Of a stretch of DNA of 6,801 nt, positions 6,522 to 6,801 are shown piece by piece; positions within the stretch are counted from its first letter, which is position 1; each line of letters opens with the position of its first letter. The stretch lies in assembly GCA_946479055.1 (NCBI GenBank), contig CAMLEX010000282.1, forward strand, positions 1 to 6,801, in the 5' to 3' direction. Origin of the DNA: an uncultured Bacteroidota bacterium. GTDB taxonomy: Bacteria; Bacteroidota; Bacteroidia; Chitinophagales; Chitinophagaceae. The translations under genes were made by a program, and so were the position numbers. Below the pieces are notes generated by a model. That model did not search any database, was not told where the DNA came from, and saw only the letters and a program-made list of their open reading frames with translations.

Positions 6522-6801
6522 TTAATCACGCATCGGGAAACCAATACCAATTGTAAATCCTATATAACTAAGGTTAGAAATATCATCCTGTTTGTATCCG
6601 ATATAATTATAATTAACACCAAGGTTTACGCCTACTTCTCCCTGTTTGCGGAAAGGGATATAAATACCCACTCCCGGCCTTGCCGCAAAGCCTATTTTAT
6701 TATCATCGTTCGAGTATTCACCAATGAACTGCCTGTTGATCACAAATGTGCCCCCAATGCCTGCACTGGCATAAGGTTGTACCCTTGCTTCCGGCATAAA
6801 A
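6522..6801 (-). CDS. Outer-membrane beta-barrel (porin-like) protein, C-terminal fragment
   Basis: The frame is open through the right edge and ends at a TAA (complement of 6522-6524). About 92 C-terminal residues are visible. They show alternating hydrophobic/polar strands rich in Gly and aromatics: VQPYASAGIGGTF, IGFAARPGVGIYIPF, VGVNLGVNYNYIGY and LSYIGFTIGIGF, separated by polar turns (EYSNDDNK, KQGE, KQDDIS). This fits the last four or so strands of a small 8-stranded barrel of the OMP_b-brl/porin-family type common in Bacteroidota. The barrel's terminal aromatic is at GFPMRD, five residues from the end, so there is a short tail after the last strand. No type IX secretion CTD is seen. 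The Met at 6797 is not necessarily the start, because the frame continues upstream. The cargo or role is unknown. It converges on the isoaspartyl peptidase gene. Confidence 0.75.
   Translation of the reverse strand, partial: FMPEARVQPYASAGIGGTFVINRQFIGEYSNDDNKIGFAARPGVGIYIPFRKQGEVGVNLGVNYNYIGYKQDDISNLSYIGFTIGIGFPMRD

Overview
The window looks like a chromosomal segment of a member of the Bacteroidota, most likely close to Chitinophagaceae. The base composition is AT-leaning. Genes lack clear Shine-Dalgarno sequences. The OmpH-like gene is preceded by TATCTTTG, a full match to the Bacteroidetes -7 promoter element TAnnTTTG. RpoC is of the Gram-negative type, with an SI3-like insertion after the trigger loop. 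The family placement is from overall impression and was not tested by alignment.

Layout, left to right. (1) Positions 1-2693, + strand: the C-terminal part of rpoC, the RNA polymerase beta' subunit, entering from the left edge. It is followed by a short 8-nt tandem repeat, a strong intrinsic terminator (2733-2764) and an imperfect inverted repeat (2765-2862). (2) 2938-3543, +: a small OmpH/Skp-like periplasmic coiled-coil protein with its own promoter and a very strong terminator (3563-3600). (3) 3658-5082, +: a 12-helix amino-acid permease of the APC superfamily. (4) 5083-5210: a spacer with a nested two-tier hairpin and a weak promoter-like sequence. (5) 5211-6158, +: an isoaspartyl peptidase/L-asparaginase of the Thr-nucleophile (Ntn hydrolase) family. 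(6) 6159-6521: a convergent intergenic region with a possible terminator for each side, short repeats and no convincing gene. (7) 6522-6801, - strand: the C-terminal end of an outer-membrane beta-barrel protein, running off the right edge.

The first two transcription units are separated by clear terminators and are probably independent. The permease and the isoaspartyl peptidase have no convincing + strand terminator between them and may be co-transcribed. If so, an amino-acid or peptide uptake/exchange function would sit beside a cytosolic enzyme that releases aspartate from isoaspartyl dipeptides or asparagine; this pairing is inference. No mobile element, CRISPR array, tRNA or rRNA was seen. 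I found no clear new multi-gene system. The most unusual material is non-coding: the hairpin with mutually exclusive pairings after the permease stop codon, the inverted repeat after rpoC, and the short A/T-rich tandem repeats directly behind two stop codons.
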